64,000 bases of DNA from Apis mellifera (Eukaryota > Arthropoda > Insecta > Hymenoptera > Apidae): contig NC_037647.1 of NCBI RefSeq assembly GCF_003254395.2, positions 3,326,350 to 3,390,349 of the forward strand. Direction: 5' to 3'. The number at the start of each line of letters is the position of its first letter. The first letter of the stretch is position 1. The notes beneath the pieces are model-generated. The model saw only the letters and a list, made by a program, of their open reading frames with translations, was not told the DNA's origin and ran no database searches. The translations under genes and the position numbers were made by a program. This document shows positions 22,301 to 36,200 of the stretch, one piece after another.

Positions 22301-25300
22301 CCCCTTTCTCCCGTGAAAAGTTTCTCGATTAAGGGCTCGGCCGAAGGATCGCTTCGTTGTAATCTCGTCGACAAACTCTCGTTATTAAGTAGCTCGATAT
22401 AACGTGATGGGATAATGAAGTGGTCGAAGGGATGCGGTCGTTTCATAAACCGAAATTACACGCGCTAATGCAAACGTAGTAGAGGATGGCCGTGATGGTG
22501 GTGGTGGTGGTTTTCCAAGCTGACGAAATTTGGAACGGCATGCGCGGATTATCCGGCCGTTCGCGCTTCGTTGACCGGAGAAAGGTGTTCCGTTATTAAT
22601 AGCAATTAAGCAAATGGACCCTGCCTCGGAATTTCATTAGATCGGGTTGCGAACGGGCCCTGAGGGTGCATGAATTTCTCGTTCGAGTTAGGTGTGAATG
22701 ACAAGAGGTTGGGGAACGGATGAAGATGGAAGTTCGATTCTCCGGATGAATCGTTCGAATGTGTTCAATCGTTCGGATGGATGCCGGAGTTGATTTGAGA
22801 AATTTTTGGAAAATTGAATTGCGACGGTTAATTGGTTACTAACGATTCGATATTGTTTAGTGTAAAAGAGTTAATTGAAAGAGTTATTCGATGGAATAAT
22901 TAATCTTTGAAAAGGTTATTATAATAACATGATGAATGTAAAAGTGTTTCGCAGCATTGCGAGTAGAAGAAAATTTCAGGAATTTTTGAAGGCACGTGAT
23001 AAAAATCTGCAATTTATCGGACATTCTTCGTATTCTTCACTTTGAAGACACGCGAAACGAACCCGTTTCTAGTTTGTTTCCACGTTTTAGATGAAATTGA
23101 GGAAGCCATGATACGAGAGAATGAACGAAAGTCGGTACCGTGTGAACAGTTGGCACGTGGCTCGACAAGAAGCCATTAGAAACGAGCAATTTGACTGCGA
23201 GGCTTCCGTCTAAAACTGGCTTTTCGAGTTGCTGTTCTAAAATAGGATCTTCTATGCAGAAACAAAGTTTGCATAGCGGTGTTCATGGTGAAATAATGAG
23301 TTCCAACTGCGTTCCAACCAAGATGACGAGAAAAATATCGAAGAATTAACACTGTGTCCGTCGGAAAATTATTATAGATGTCTACACTGAAATATCTTCT
23401 TGCAATTACAATTATTAATGATTGATAATTAACTAATATCTCAAGTCTCTATAGAAAGAAATACGTATAGCGAATTTAATTTATTTAAAAAAAAAACAAT
23501 TGTACATATTTCTATTATACTAACATCATATTATTTTATACGTAACATGATATCCTCTAAACGATAATTTTATTAATGGTTTAATTAAAATCGAATCGTG
23601 AATTAATTTAAAAAAAAAATTCGATAATTATAACCATCAATTATCATTACATTTCATCATCTCCATATTCTCCATACTCTCGTCAAAAATTCTCGTACAA
23701 AAAGAAGAAAAGGAAAAGATAAAAATGTATAAAATTTCCCAAAATAGCTACACAGTGTTTTTCGACTTTCATCATCGATTTTCAGCTCGGTTGGTTTATG
23801 ATGTTCGACGCTCGTTTAGCTTTGATCCACGAGGAAAACGCGTGCGAGAAAAGGGCGAAAAAATAGGGGGGAGAAGGGGCGGAGAAAGACGCCCTACTAC
23901 TGTCTGTCTCTTTCCACGGTACAACATTTAATTAGAAGCGGCTTATCTCAGTCCAGAGGGTGTGTGCACGTCCAAGAGAGAAGAGTTTTTATCGGTATCC
24001 CTCCGCGGCGTGCCTTTCAGTCGTGATACGCAACTCGGGTTTAGAAGGCTTCCTTGTTACCTTTGTGCGGGGGATGCGCGCTCTTTGATCGGGGGAACGT
24101 TTTGATTCGAGTGGCGGGTTTCGTTCAGAATTTAATCGTCATTCAGACTCACGGGCACGACAACTGGGTCTAGTTTTCAAACTAGTTTTCAAATATGCAT
24201 GTTTTATTTCGTTTCGTTTCGTTCCGCTTCGTGTTTGCCATGCAAATAGGGATGGTTTGTTTATTTACTCGTGAAGGAATTAAATTTGCGTATTTAAATT
24301 TCTCTTTGAGAGAGTTTTTTTTTTTTTTTTAGAGATAGTTTGATAGGTTGGTTAACCGTGTTGCGGTACTTAGATCAGTTTTTATCCGATTGTATCTTGT
24401 TTCGAGAAGAATTTTGTTTCGAGAATTTTTTTTATTTCGTTTAATTTCGTAAGATTGGAAATAAAGATAAAACTGTTTCTTTTTCTTTTTTTTGGAAAAT
24501 GTGATATTTATAATCCTTGGATAATTGCGATTGGTTAATTTAATTTTTTAGAAATTTATTTATTAGTGATTCAAATAAATGTGAAATAGATAGGTGAAAC
24601 TTAGGTATAATTATCTTTTGAATTTATAATGTGGTGAGGGACAGAATGAGGAAACATGTAACTTTCAATTACTTCCTCCTTAGAAATTATTCACTTGAGA
24701 TCCAAAATTATAGAGCCAAATGCTTTTAACAAGATCGTAAAATAAAATCCAAGAATGAAGAATTAATTAGTTTCAATGGATTTATAGGTGAATTCTATTC
24801 TACTAATTTCATTTTCAAATTTATAATTCTATTCTTTCGTTTTGTGATTCAAAATTATATTGTCAATATTCTTCATTATTTTTCTATTGTAACTCTTTTT
24901 AATTTTAGATGTTTTATCAATTTTTAATTCAGTATTAAAAAAAAAAAAATTTTTTGAAATGAAAACATTTTTCATTTATTTTTTCAAGTTTCATCATTTT
25001 TTTTTCCTGCGCTATGAATATTAAAACAGCTTGTATAAATAACACGGTTCTTTCAATAAAATCTCCTCTCCCCAAAAAATTAAAAAAAAACATGTTCTTA
25101 TTATAAGAAAAAAAATCAAATTTCATATCGTTCGTGTTAAATTATCAATTCTCTCAATCGCGAAAATTCATCGTGATAGATTGATTTTTTTTGAACACAT
25201 ATCTTTAAAAGCAACAATAAAAAATCGAACCAGTTTGATAAATCGTCGGTAAAAAAAATTATTAATTATTCCTTAAGAATATTCTTAGACATTTCATTTC

Positions 25301-26555
25301 ACATCTATTGTATTCCAAAACCAAACACCTTACCCATAGTTAAATATTTCCGTTTCGAAATCACCAACTATCTCGCATTTCGACCGCTAACAAATTCGCA
25401 GCAGCATAACACGGAAACCACGAAACATGTTTCTTCGACAGCGAAATTCATCGTGCGGATGGACGTTGGTTCCATCGTTTGAGGAATGCGATAGCGAGGG
25501 TGTTCGCTACGAACGTCTGCCCGTGCACGCTAGTTTAAATTGAGAATTCCATTGAGCCGAATCGATGCAAACAAGCGTATCAAAATACACGGTAAGCGCA
25601 TTCGTAAGATACATCCGGAGGGGGATCGAGAGAGTAAGAGATTCGATCTTGTTATTAAAACGTGAGCTGGCGTTATGAAGGGTTATGAGAGAGTGAGAGA
25701 GAGAGAGAGAGAAATAGGGGAGAGAGAATGTAATTATTCCGGGAAATATGCGAAATTCACGAAACACTTGCCAACTCTTAATACCGATGGAAAATTTACT
25801 CGCCTCCCTCCTCCCCTCACCATCTATCGACGTTTTCGAGGTTCTTAAATTAAATACAGGATAATGTTTCGCCGACAATTTAAATGGTTTAATTTCAAAC
25901 AATTTGTACGGAAGTTTGTGGAAGCTGAAAATTACATCCAGGTATTACGTTTCTCATGGAGTCTCTGTTTCGGAACGAGGATTAGTCACGTATTGTATGG
26001 TTCATAAAGTAATGTTGTGCGTGATACGTTCTTGTAGAGTTAGAAACTTCTGGTTATTATTTAATAATACGATCGGATTAAATGGTGTGATGTATGAGTG
26101 ATTCACGAGCGAGATTAAAATGTTGAAATTTTTCGAAAAAAGATATCTTATTCGAAATTGACATGGAAAATGATTGTTCGAAACGACTTGGATAGAGTAG
26201 ATGTTGTTGATTATTTATATTATTTTCTGATTTTTAATTTTTAATAATAAACGTAATAATAATTACGTATTCTAATAGTATTATTTTTGTTAAAAATATT
26301 ACTATTTTATGAAATAATAATATTTCGAATATAGGCCAAATTTGAATTTAATTGGACTTATCATCTTTAGATATAAGTTACAATTTTATATAGTGTGATA
26401 TTTGAATTATAGGAATTATTTGGTATTGGACAATATTCATGGGGAAAAAATTATTTATTTTGTAGCTTATTTGTAATATTTTTTTTTTAATTTTTATAAT
26501 TCGAAATATTAGATATTATTTTCCATACATTTTTCATTTTATATTTCTTCATTTC
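19321..26555. other. no gene recognised; AT-rich DNA with GC islands
   Basis: The region contains an (AT)n tract at about 19,450-19,465, (GA)n at 19,809-19,832, a T run at about 20,966-20,986, (GGT)n at about 22,497-22,510 and (GA)n at about 25,693-25,712. GC-richer blocks at about 22,030-22,780, 23,800-24,130 and 25,380-25,640 could be regulatory. The 150-residue frame at 21,950-22,402 has no recognisable domain, and overlapping frames on the other strand are equally open. I see no splice-bounded Fas2 exon here. Confidence 0.45.
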
Positions 26556-26564
26556 GAGACTCCT

Positions 26565-27140
26565 CTGTGTGTCATATTAACTATTTGTTGAAGAATTTTT
26601 CAATTTATTTTTCTATTACAATTTTTCATTTCGAAGAATTCAACGTTTTATATCGCGAATTATCAATATTTCACTTTTAAAAATTCTTTTTTTCGTATTT
26701 ATATTACACTTCATTAAAAGTTTTAGTTTGCCATATTTTCAATATCTGTGCCATATCAATCGAAGTGTAAATCAACAGATTTTTCGTTTAATATTATTTA
26801 ATTTCGAAGTTTTCAATTTTCCATATTACTCGAACTATTAATCAACGGATTTTTTTTATTTCACACTTCAAGGCATCCAATTCTCTGTCATTCGAACCAT
26901 TACCGAACAACGTTTTCATTTCACACTTCTTAATTTCGAGGCGTTCAATTTTCCATATCGTTCCAACTATTACCCAACACATTTTTCATTTCGAATTTCG
27001 CAATTTTGAGGCATCCAATGTCCTAATATCTCCCCCCAACTATTAATCAAAACCCTTTTTCATTAAATTTTTCATTTCTTCTATTTAATCCAATTTCTCG
27101 TATTACTCGAACTATCAGTCAACAGATTTTTCGTTTAGAA
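26565..27140. repeat. degenerate ~70-bp minisatellite
   Basis: A motif of the form CGAACTATTAATCAACAGA followed by TTTTTCATTT recurs, decayed, near 26,757, 26,830, 26,903, 26,966, 27,038 and 27,108. The spacing is about 63-73 bases. Between copies AATTTCGAGGCATCCAAT-like wording also recurs. The copies differ too much to be recent. Confidence 0.6.
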
Positions 27141-30100
27141 AACTGTAAAATTATTCCACGTAATTCGCACCATAAATCCTCTTATCAAATAGTACTGGTA
27201 CTATCATTTATTTCACTTAAGCCACTTTTCTACCTGCAAATATCAGCTTCGCAAAAATGAAAAACAATAATTTTTCCAATTTAACTTTTTATTTATTTCT
27301 TTATTTTTGTCAAATATATTTCTTTTTTACTAATTTAATTTCCTTTTTATCAACAATCTTCTACAAACATATTTCATTCTTTTACGATCATTGATACGGA
27401 TCTTCTTTTTTACTTCTTTACCATTTTAAAATACAAAAGAAATGCAGTATCTCTTCTCTTCTAATATAGTTGGTCTGGTAAGAAGAATTCTGAAAAGAAT
27501 TTCGACAATTTTCCCCTCACCTTTGTCACATAAACGAAACAGAACGATTCTTGTTAAAATTGCAATCGGACAAATACGTGGGAAACTAATTGCAACGTCT
27601 GAACGGCGGAACAATGGGAACATTTAAGCCGCGCGGCAAGTTCTCGGAGCTGAAACGCGGATGAAATTCCAAACTGTCTTCCGTAAGCCGCACTTCCGTT
27701 TGAATATGATCCGTCGTCGTCGATCCTCTCCTTCTTCCCGCTCTCTGCACCATCGAAATAGTCACGAATATCGATTGAACCACATTTCCATAGTTCCATA
27801 ACACTAATTTTACCCCTGATTTCTGTCATTTTCTACGTCTTTGACCGCGATGTTCCACGGCCTATTCGAGGCCGTTCCAGATTCACGATGCACGGAAGTT
27901 GTCTTTATATTGGTTCGCGAGGCAATGTTTTATGGAGGATGTCCGGTATAAGGGAGCATGATGGCGGTATTTCTCGTAATTTGAATTGTGAAAGTATAAT
28001 CTTTTCTCGTATTATAATAGTTAATGTAATTCTTCTTTTCTTTCCATTCTGGAATTTTTCGTGGAGCAATATTCCTTAGTATCAATCGAGTAGAATGAAA
28101 TGAATATATTATATCTGTATATAATCGTATTCATGTAAAATCATACAGTTTTAAAAACAAAAAATTGAGTTCCTTTCTTAAGAAAATAAAGTAAAAGATC
28201 TCCTTTCGAGATTTTTCTGTAATTTATTTTCGTTAAAAGAAAATTTCTTATTTCTTTGGGAAAATTAAAAATTTAATTTAATTATCGAGACAGGTCAAAC
28301 GTAAGAATTGCAAAAAAAATCGAAACAAAATAGGATTATAATATAAATCCTTGCGAAAACAGACAAAATTCACGCAAAAATATTGTTCGTGTAAAATACA
28401 TTCACACAATCTCGATATTTCGTCTCGATACAATGAATACAATAATACAAAACGCGTATGCGCGCGAACGAGGCGCGTGGACAACGCGTATTTAGTCTAC
28501 GTCCTCCGCATTATTACGTCTGTTCGAACGAGTTTCACAAGTTGAACGTGCTTCAAAAAGCCGTGAAACTCCAACGGTTCGAGCTGATTGCCAATTTCGT
28601 CGAACATATTTTTCCTGCCTCGTTTCGTTTATCATCCCTCGCGCGCACAACCCCCTCCCTCGAGTTGCACGCCTCGCGGGAGAAATCCATTATAAACGGG
28701 GTGAAAAAAGCGCGGCTTGGTAAATATAATGCCACGATCCCGGTCCATCGAGACATATCGTCAAAAACAAATCCGAAAATGGATTTCTCCGTGGTTCTAT
28801 CCGTTAAAAACGACGTGTACGCGCGCACGAGATAGGTAAGTTTACTTTTGGATGTGAATTTTCACGAGCTCGTGATTAATACAAATCGTGAATAAATGAA
28901 TTAGGTGGTTGGAAATAAAAGATTATCTAACTTTTTATTACTAGGATTACAATTTTTTAAATTATGACAGATAAGTGGAATGGAAGTATATGTATAATTA
29001 ATTTTTCAATGGTGGATAATTTTTAAATGGTGATAGATTAAAGATTAATTATTAATTTTTGTAGTATTGATTAGTATAGATTATTAATTATTTTTTTCAA
29101 ATTGCGAGTAAAGAGTGAAAATTGTATTATTGTTTCAAAGAATCATCCTTTTAGGTATGAATATTAATTGATCCAATCGATTTCTTTTCTTACTTTCGAT
29201 TACAAAAATTTGTTCTTACTTTATTTAATGGTATTCTAGAGAATTAATCTATAAAAAATATAATAGCTATTCAATGAAAAAATGAAACCATTTCACGATT
29301 TCATACATATTCTGATTACATACTTTCTAAACTTGTTGGCTAGTAATTTAGTTTTTTATTTCAGCTTTTTAACTTAACTTCTAATTTAGTTTCACATGTA
29401 ACGTTATTATATATCCACGCTGATCATTTATTTCATTCGAACGTTTCTAATTTCAATAATACAAAGCCGTAGCCTTAACATTACCTGTCTCTGTAATTCA
29501 ACCCCACCTCAACTAAGTGATTTTCGAATCTTAAGAACGATTCAGAGTTTCTATTGTAGTAATTGTCGTTGGAAAAGACCTTCCACGTTGCCGTTCCACC
29601 GAGAATTTCTCGCATAAATCTTGATTCGAGTTCCCAAAGTTTCAAGTTAAAGTTGAAGGAACGATAACAAGTTTGAAGTTACAGAGAGAGAGAGAGAGAA
29701 TGGCGATAAGTATCGGTTTAGTTTTGAAAAGATGGCTCGTGAAAAGGAATTAACTTCTGATTGTGAGTTGGGAAGTCAGGTAATTCTGTTACACAAACGT
29801 TAAATCCAAGTTAGCAATTTATTTGCTAATGCATTTAAAGTATGCAAGATTCCTGGTTCAACTATAATTGCTTAAAATCAATTGTTTTGTACAATTATTA
29901 AAAATATAAAAAAAAGAAATAATAATTGAATGAAATTATACTTCTTTCGAAAATCAATGATTTACAATGATAATGATATAAATATAATGGAAAAATATAA
30001 TCGATAACTGTACCTTCTTCTAAAAATAAAAAATCGTTCATTAAAATTTCATCCGAAAAAAAAAAAAGAAGAAAAATGTCTCTGAGCCACGTTCTTCATT

Positions 30101-33014
30101 ACGTTCTATAATTCCATTTTAATAAAAGCGCTCTTTTCTTTTTTGCAACACGCATTAACACTTTCAAAGACCGACAGTGTACGTAGTTAAAAAGAACGAT
30201 CTGAAACGGAGCAACCGCGATATAACCACCTCTTTTCCCCTCCAACCCCGAGCACTACACGCAATTACGTGGAGAGCGAGAAATCCTTGAAAAGAAAAAC
30301 GCCATTGCCGTAAGATCATCTCTCCCTGACCCTCCCCCTTATGACGAATCGATGCAACACACACACACACACACAGTCCCTAAAAGGCGGCGCCCTCAAA
30401 GCGGTAAGACTCGTTAAATCTGTTCTCTTTTTCTTCTCTTTTCTTTCTCCTCTCTTTTTCTTCTTCGTTTTCTTTTTTTTTTCTTTTTTCTCTCTCGCCA
30501 GCCACGCTACTCTCGTTACGCAAGTTGCACGTGCCCCATATGCGGGGGCGGAGGATGCAAGGAGAAGAAGAAAAAGGAGAGTCAGTGGGCGGATGATTGG
30601 AGAAGAAAAGAGGGCTCGCGATGGAGTGAAATTATGGGGTTCTTGCGAGGGGTTAATAGGTTGCCAGGAACTGTGATAATGGGGTTGGTTTGGAGGACGT
30701 AGGGAAGTTGCATCTGATTGTCGCCATTGTTGAGGAAATTGGTTGTGTTTGAGGAAAGTTGATGGATCTTGGAATAATTGAGAGATATGATCGAGAAATG
30801 GTTTTGCTATTTTGTTAATTGACGATTAAATTCATTTTTGATATTGAAGAAGTGTTTTGATGAAAGTTGGGAAGCGAATTATGTATTTTTTAAAATATAG
30901 ATCGTGAAAGTAAGTTTCTCGTAAGTATATAAAGAGGTAATTGTGTTTTTAAGTTTTCCAAAGTTGAAAGTTCATAGTTTTAGAAGTTGGATAAAGTAAA
31001 TTTTTGGAAAAGTTGTTGAAGATTACCTGTTGCAGTTTTGGAACTTGAAAAGTAATTGAAAATTCTAAGTAAAGTATGAAAAGATGGAGAGATAATAGAT
31101 CTTGAGAAATTTGGAAGATATCCTTAAAATTAATATTATAATAATTATTAAGGAAGATGTTATTAATAATTAAATTTGTGAATCTGTTGTACAAAATGAA
31201 ACTGTAACAAAGAAAATTGTAGAAACTTGGTAAAATTAGTACTCATGAATTATGGAAAATGGATCAACGTAACAAACCAAGATTATAAAAAGATAATTTA
31301 AAAACTTGTAATCAAGATAAGAAAAAACGATAAAAAAATTGGTTTTAAAAAATGAGTGAAAAAGAAGTAACAAAGATATGAACGGGTTGCAAGAATTAGT
31401 AATGGCTGTGGTCACGAAACGTTGGCAACAGTTGTAGATACGAAAAAACGAAGCACAAAACGAAAGTGGAATGATTATTGCAGTCTGCTATTGTAAAAGA
31501 TAAGCAACCAGTATAATCTAGATAATAACGTGAAACCACAACCAATGTACAAATAAATTTATACGATCATATATCGCAAAAACTGGAATATGAGCTTTTT
31601 ATGAGGTAGATCGTATTCATATCGAATGGATTAGCTTGAGAAGTTTTTCAAGATTTTTTTTAGATTTAATAATTTCCCAGATTAAAAGCAAAGTAAGAAA
31701 ACATAAAAAAGTTATAAGAGACGAATTAAAATGTTTCTTGTAATATAACATTTTTTTTCTTGCCTGTATTAATTAATGAAATTTTATATTAATGATGATA
31801 TTACATTGAAATACGAAATTATAAATAAAAAATAAATTATTGGTATTATTATATCATATTGGTACAAAAGTATTATAACTCATGAACTCGATTTCATAAT
31901 AATTATCAATAATCAACTTTAAATTATTGTATTGTAATATGAGAGTTTGATATTGATAATAACAAAGTAATAATAAATTTTTATACAGAAATTAAATTCA
32001 AAGTCTTAATAACTTTACACGAATTAAATTATTAATTTTTAATTCGAATTTGAGATTCGAAACATTAAATCTTGATTGTTATCAATTCTACTACAATTAA
32101 AATAGTTGATTTGAGTAAATTATTAAGAGAATAAAATTCTTGAAAGTTTTCAAAAGAATAATTTTATGCAAGTAGTAATATTTTCTTTAAGGAGAAAATT
32201 TTAAGGAGAATAAAGAATTTATCATTTCAATTAAAATCTTTTAAAAAAAATTAGCATGGCATGTATTAATATTTATTTCTGATCAATTCAAATAAGTAAT
32301 AATAGAGTTACATTTATATTTCACGAAATTATATATGTTTCACATAATCTTCAAAATATAAATATTTAATATTTAGTGTTCGTATATTATCTAACAAGCT
32401 TCCATGTTATCAAATATAAAATTTCGTATGTATACAGCAAATTTAATTCACGTGTTACCAGAGTAAATATTATATTTCAGTCGTTTCCAATCTATAGATT
32501 CTGATATGATATTTCTTCTATATCTGTACAAATTCTAAATTGTCACTTAATATTGTTTCTTTAGATAAGAAGTATATATTCTTTAGATAAGAAATATTTT
32601 ATAAGAAAATTTCTCTATTTTTTTCCCCTTCATTTTTTTATTTAATAGAATTTCAATATTAAATTCAAAAATAATTCCTCTTCAATTTCTAATATAATAT
32701 TCTCTCCTTAAATATCACATTGCATTATCTAATTTTCAAACCACATAATTCATGAGCATAGGTTTCATAACAAAATTGAACTATCAAATTTCCAGATCCA
32801 TTTTTGCTTTTCCAAATTTAATTTCCAAAATTAAACTTCTTCTAGTTCGTTCTCCGAAGTTCATTCTCATTCTCACTCAATTTAACACGTACGTACCATC
32901 AAATTTAAAAAAAAAAATCAAATTTAACCGATCACAACTTTCAAAATTAATCTCAATTCTCAAAATTAAATGAATCTTATTCGAATTCATTTCCATTTAA
33001 CATTCATTTCTCCT

Positions 33015-33296
33015 TCATCCTCTCCAATCTCTTTCCACGTTATTAAAAAAAAAAAAAACTTCCTCCAAGAGATTCATATTCACGAAGTGTACACGTATCT
33101 TAACACACGCGGCTTTCAGTTCTCTCCAACTAGAGCGAGACACTCGATGACGTAAGATCAGCCAAAGATCTCCAACTTCTGGAGAACTGGTTACAGTCTG
33201 GAACAGCATCCTCGACGATAAATCCTGATAACACGATCCGATACGAGATCCAAGAACCGTGTGCAAGAAGAGGAGGGCGAAAAAGAGGCTGAGCAT
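33015..33296 (-). CDS. hypothetical small ORF with strong signal peptide
   Basis: The ATG at 33,294-33,296 (A at -3) opens a 93-codon frame. It starts MLSLFFALLFLHTVLG and continues SRIGSC, a textbook signal peptide with a likely cut after VLG. The rest has no domain I recognise, and the C-terminal part runs into poly-Phe from a homopolymer, so the real exon should end earlier. It is on the Fas2 strand, upstream of it, in a GC-rich island. It could be an alternative first Fas2 exon. The only phase-1 donor soon after the core is TCTC|GTATCG, which is weak, and would give G-S-L-Y-A-A-E-P across the junction. It may also be chance. Upstream in-frame codons extend the frame to 33,386 but look like untranslated sequence. 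Confidence 0.2.
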   Translation of the reverse strand: MLSLFFALLFLHTVLGSRIGSCYQDLSSRMLFQTVTSSPEVGDLWLILRHRVSRSSWRELKAACVKIRVHFVNMNLLEEVFFFFNNVERDWRG

Positions 33297-36200
33297 TATC
33301 GAATACCGTGGAAAATTGCGGCTAAGGCACACCGGTGATGAAACGGCGCGATAAAAAAAAAAGTGGGGGAAGGGGTGCACTTGCAAAACTTGGTAATCGG
33401 TGTTCCATCCCGACTCCTATGGGATTTCATTCGAAGGCGGACATAGATAAGGCTTCCCCGGACGTGTCTTTATGGTATCCCATTGATCCGGATCCGATTT
33501 TGCGTGTAACTCGTTGTGTACCGCAGAACGGAAGCTCTATCAGAGCTTGTGGGGGAGGATGGTGGCCTTGGCGCGTGGGATTTTTGGCCGTGGATCCAAC
33601 TGTTGGTGAATCATGCGCCCTTGGTTTCGGGATTATTTCATTTTAGAGATTTTGGAGGGATGATACGATCAAAGGGTAAGGATATTTTTGATATTAAGTT
33701 TGTTTAATATTTTTAATACTGATGATAATTGAAGGTATTTTTGTAGATTGAAAATAATAGTTTTTGATAATAGAAAAGGAATTGTTTAGGATTTTGGATG
33801 CAATGCATTTGATTATAGAAAAAGATTTTGTAACTTTTAGGTTTAATGTATTAAATGCTCTGTGTGTGAAATTTATGTATTGAAAACTATTTTTTCTTTC
33901 TTAATATTAGGAAATAAATTACAGAGATAGTTTAATTTGAATTTTTAAGATATAATTTGTTAATTTTTTATATTAGATTTAAAAGATTAGTGAATTTTTT
34001 AAACTAGTTTGAATAGATTTTATTAAAACGATTTTAATTTTATTAAAACATTAATTTGTAAAAGGAGTCAGAATGAGAATGAAAAGTTTGTTTGATTTAG
34101 TTGTTCTATTTTGATTGGAATTTTTAAAAAATTTTTTCAAAAGAATTTTATTGCGGCAATACATCACGTTTTCAAAAAGAATTAATACGAGTGCGAAAAA
34201 TTTATCGTATATTTGAAAAATTTGTTTAATTTACAAATTTCCTCTCGGTTAAAATTTTTTTTAACGAGACCTTAAATTCAATTTTATTACTAACCATCTA
34301 TCAACATAATTATATTTATAAAAAGGAATTAGAGAGAGAGTTTTTGAGATGACAATTGTTAAATCATCACTTTATATATGAAAATTATAATTATTTCAAT
34401 AAAATCAAAATATTACCAACAACGTTGCTGTTTAATCGTCATCGTTAATAATGTACAATAATACAAAAGATGTTTAATTTAATAACAATATGGCTGGCTA
34501 GTACGTACGTACTAGATATAAATGAAACATTCAATCAGCAGAATGCGAGTACCAGTATCTGTTTGCTTTACAACTCGATTCATGGTGCAAGAGAGGCTGC
34601 GATAAGAGAGTTTCGAGCAGGAGAGGCAGTTAGGTTGATCTTACACAAAATTGCTGAACTACTGCCATTTCAATGGCGACGTTAAGTGTTTAGAAAGCTT
34701 GCCATGTCGGTGCTTTGACCGCAGTTGGTGGCCAATTTCTTACCACCATATATGCAAGTACTTACATACATGTGCACATTAATAGATGTACAAAGCGAGA
34801 TTTATTTTCTAGAGATAAAATTGGCGAGAAATTGTCGTATAATTTTATGGATTATATCTCAAAAATATTCGTAAGTAATTTTTGTATAATTAATTGTATC
34901 TTGTTTTACTGCTTTTTCAAATTTATGTAAAATTGTATTGTTACAGATGGATATTATTTAAAATAGATTTAAGAGAAATTCTGCTATAATTAATTTTAAA
35001 AAAATCGAGTTTACAACAAGAATTTTTTACATTTCAAAATAATAATGCAAATTCGATAAATCTTCTTTTCATATATTATTATTTCTCAATATCAAAAAAT
35101 TCAAAATATAATAACAATTTTCTTTAAAGATATATTTTATACTCTTAATAAATCAAACGAATCGTTTTATAAACAACTATACCTTAAATCAGGAAACAAG
35201 ATAAAGGGGGCGCTCTTGAATGCCGTCGCGTGACCATGGGTTATCAATAACGCCCTTCCAATGAATAATTCGACGACAATAAAGGCGGAAAGGCTTTCGC
35301 CTTCAGATAAATCATGAAATTGCAGAAACTTCTCCTACGGTATAATTCGATCGGAACGATAAAAAGAATGGAAACTCGGGGAGATTATATTCCCTGCCTG
35401 TAACAAATTTTAAAGGATCACTCTTTCCCTCCCTTTTCCTTTCCTTCCCCATTCTCGATTCAATTATTTAAAACTATCCCCTGAAGAAATCAGTATTTTC
35501 CATTTCCAGAGACGAAAATACGGAAATAAATTCTTCTTCTTCACGAATTGAAAATATAGGAGATATATTGTATGTATGTGCGAGACTGAGTGTGAATGTT
35601 TCACGGAGTCAGTCAACAGACCAATCTCTGTGCACACACGTTATTTCAAGGTCCGTGCATAATTCATTTAATCGAAGATAAAGAGCGTTAAAGAGTTCGT
35701 TGGAATGAATTTACAATCCGGACTAACGAGATTTCGAGTCCTTGGACGAGTATCGTATCAGATGGTTTGAGAGATAATTTTGCAACAGGACAATAGTGCT
35801 GGTTTCGAAAGAAATTATTTGATTTATTGGGGCAAGTAGGAAAATACATTTGCAATTGTTATTTTATAGTCGATGCATATTTTATAGTGCAAATATTTGT
35901 ATGATCTTTGAGTGTTCTTTTTCTTTTAAATGAAATATACATAAAAATGGTATCATCAAGAGTATTTAAGAAATTATTGAATTGGAAAAAATAATAAATT
36001 ATAAATTTATTATAATTTATTTTGAGAATATTTTTATTTAGATGAATATCAATTTTATACTTTAGATTATTGTGTAGATTTAAAATTTCATTGTTTCGTA
36101 ATAAGCTTCATTAATCATGAGTTATATTGAATAAATAATTGCACGAAGCACTGTGTTTGGAAACAATAGTAATCTTCACTTATTTAAGACAAATATCTCG

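Noticed and set aside
30150..30190. Possible tiny TTAA element (TTAACACT...AGTG...TTAA)
   Set aside because: Only five bases of inverted ends and no definite target duplication. Chance is likely in AT-rich DNA.
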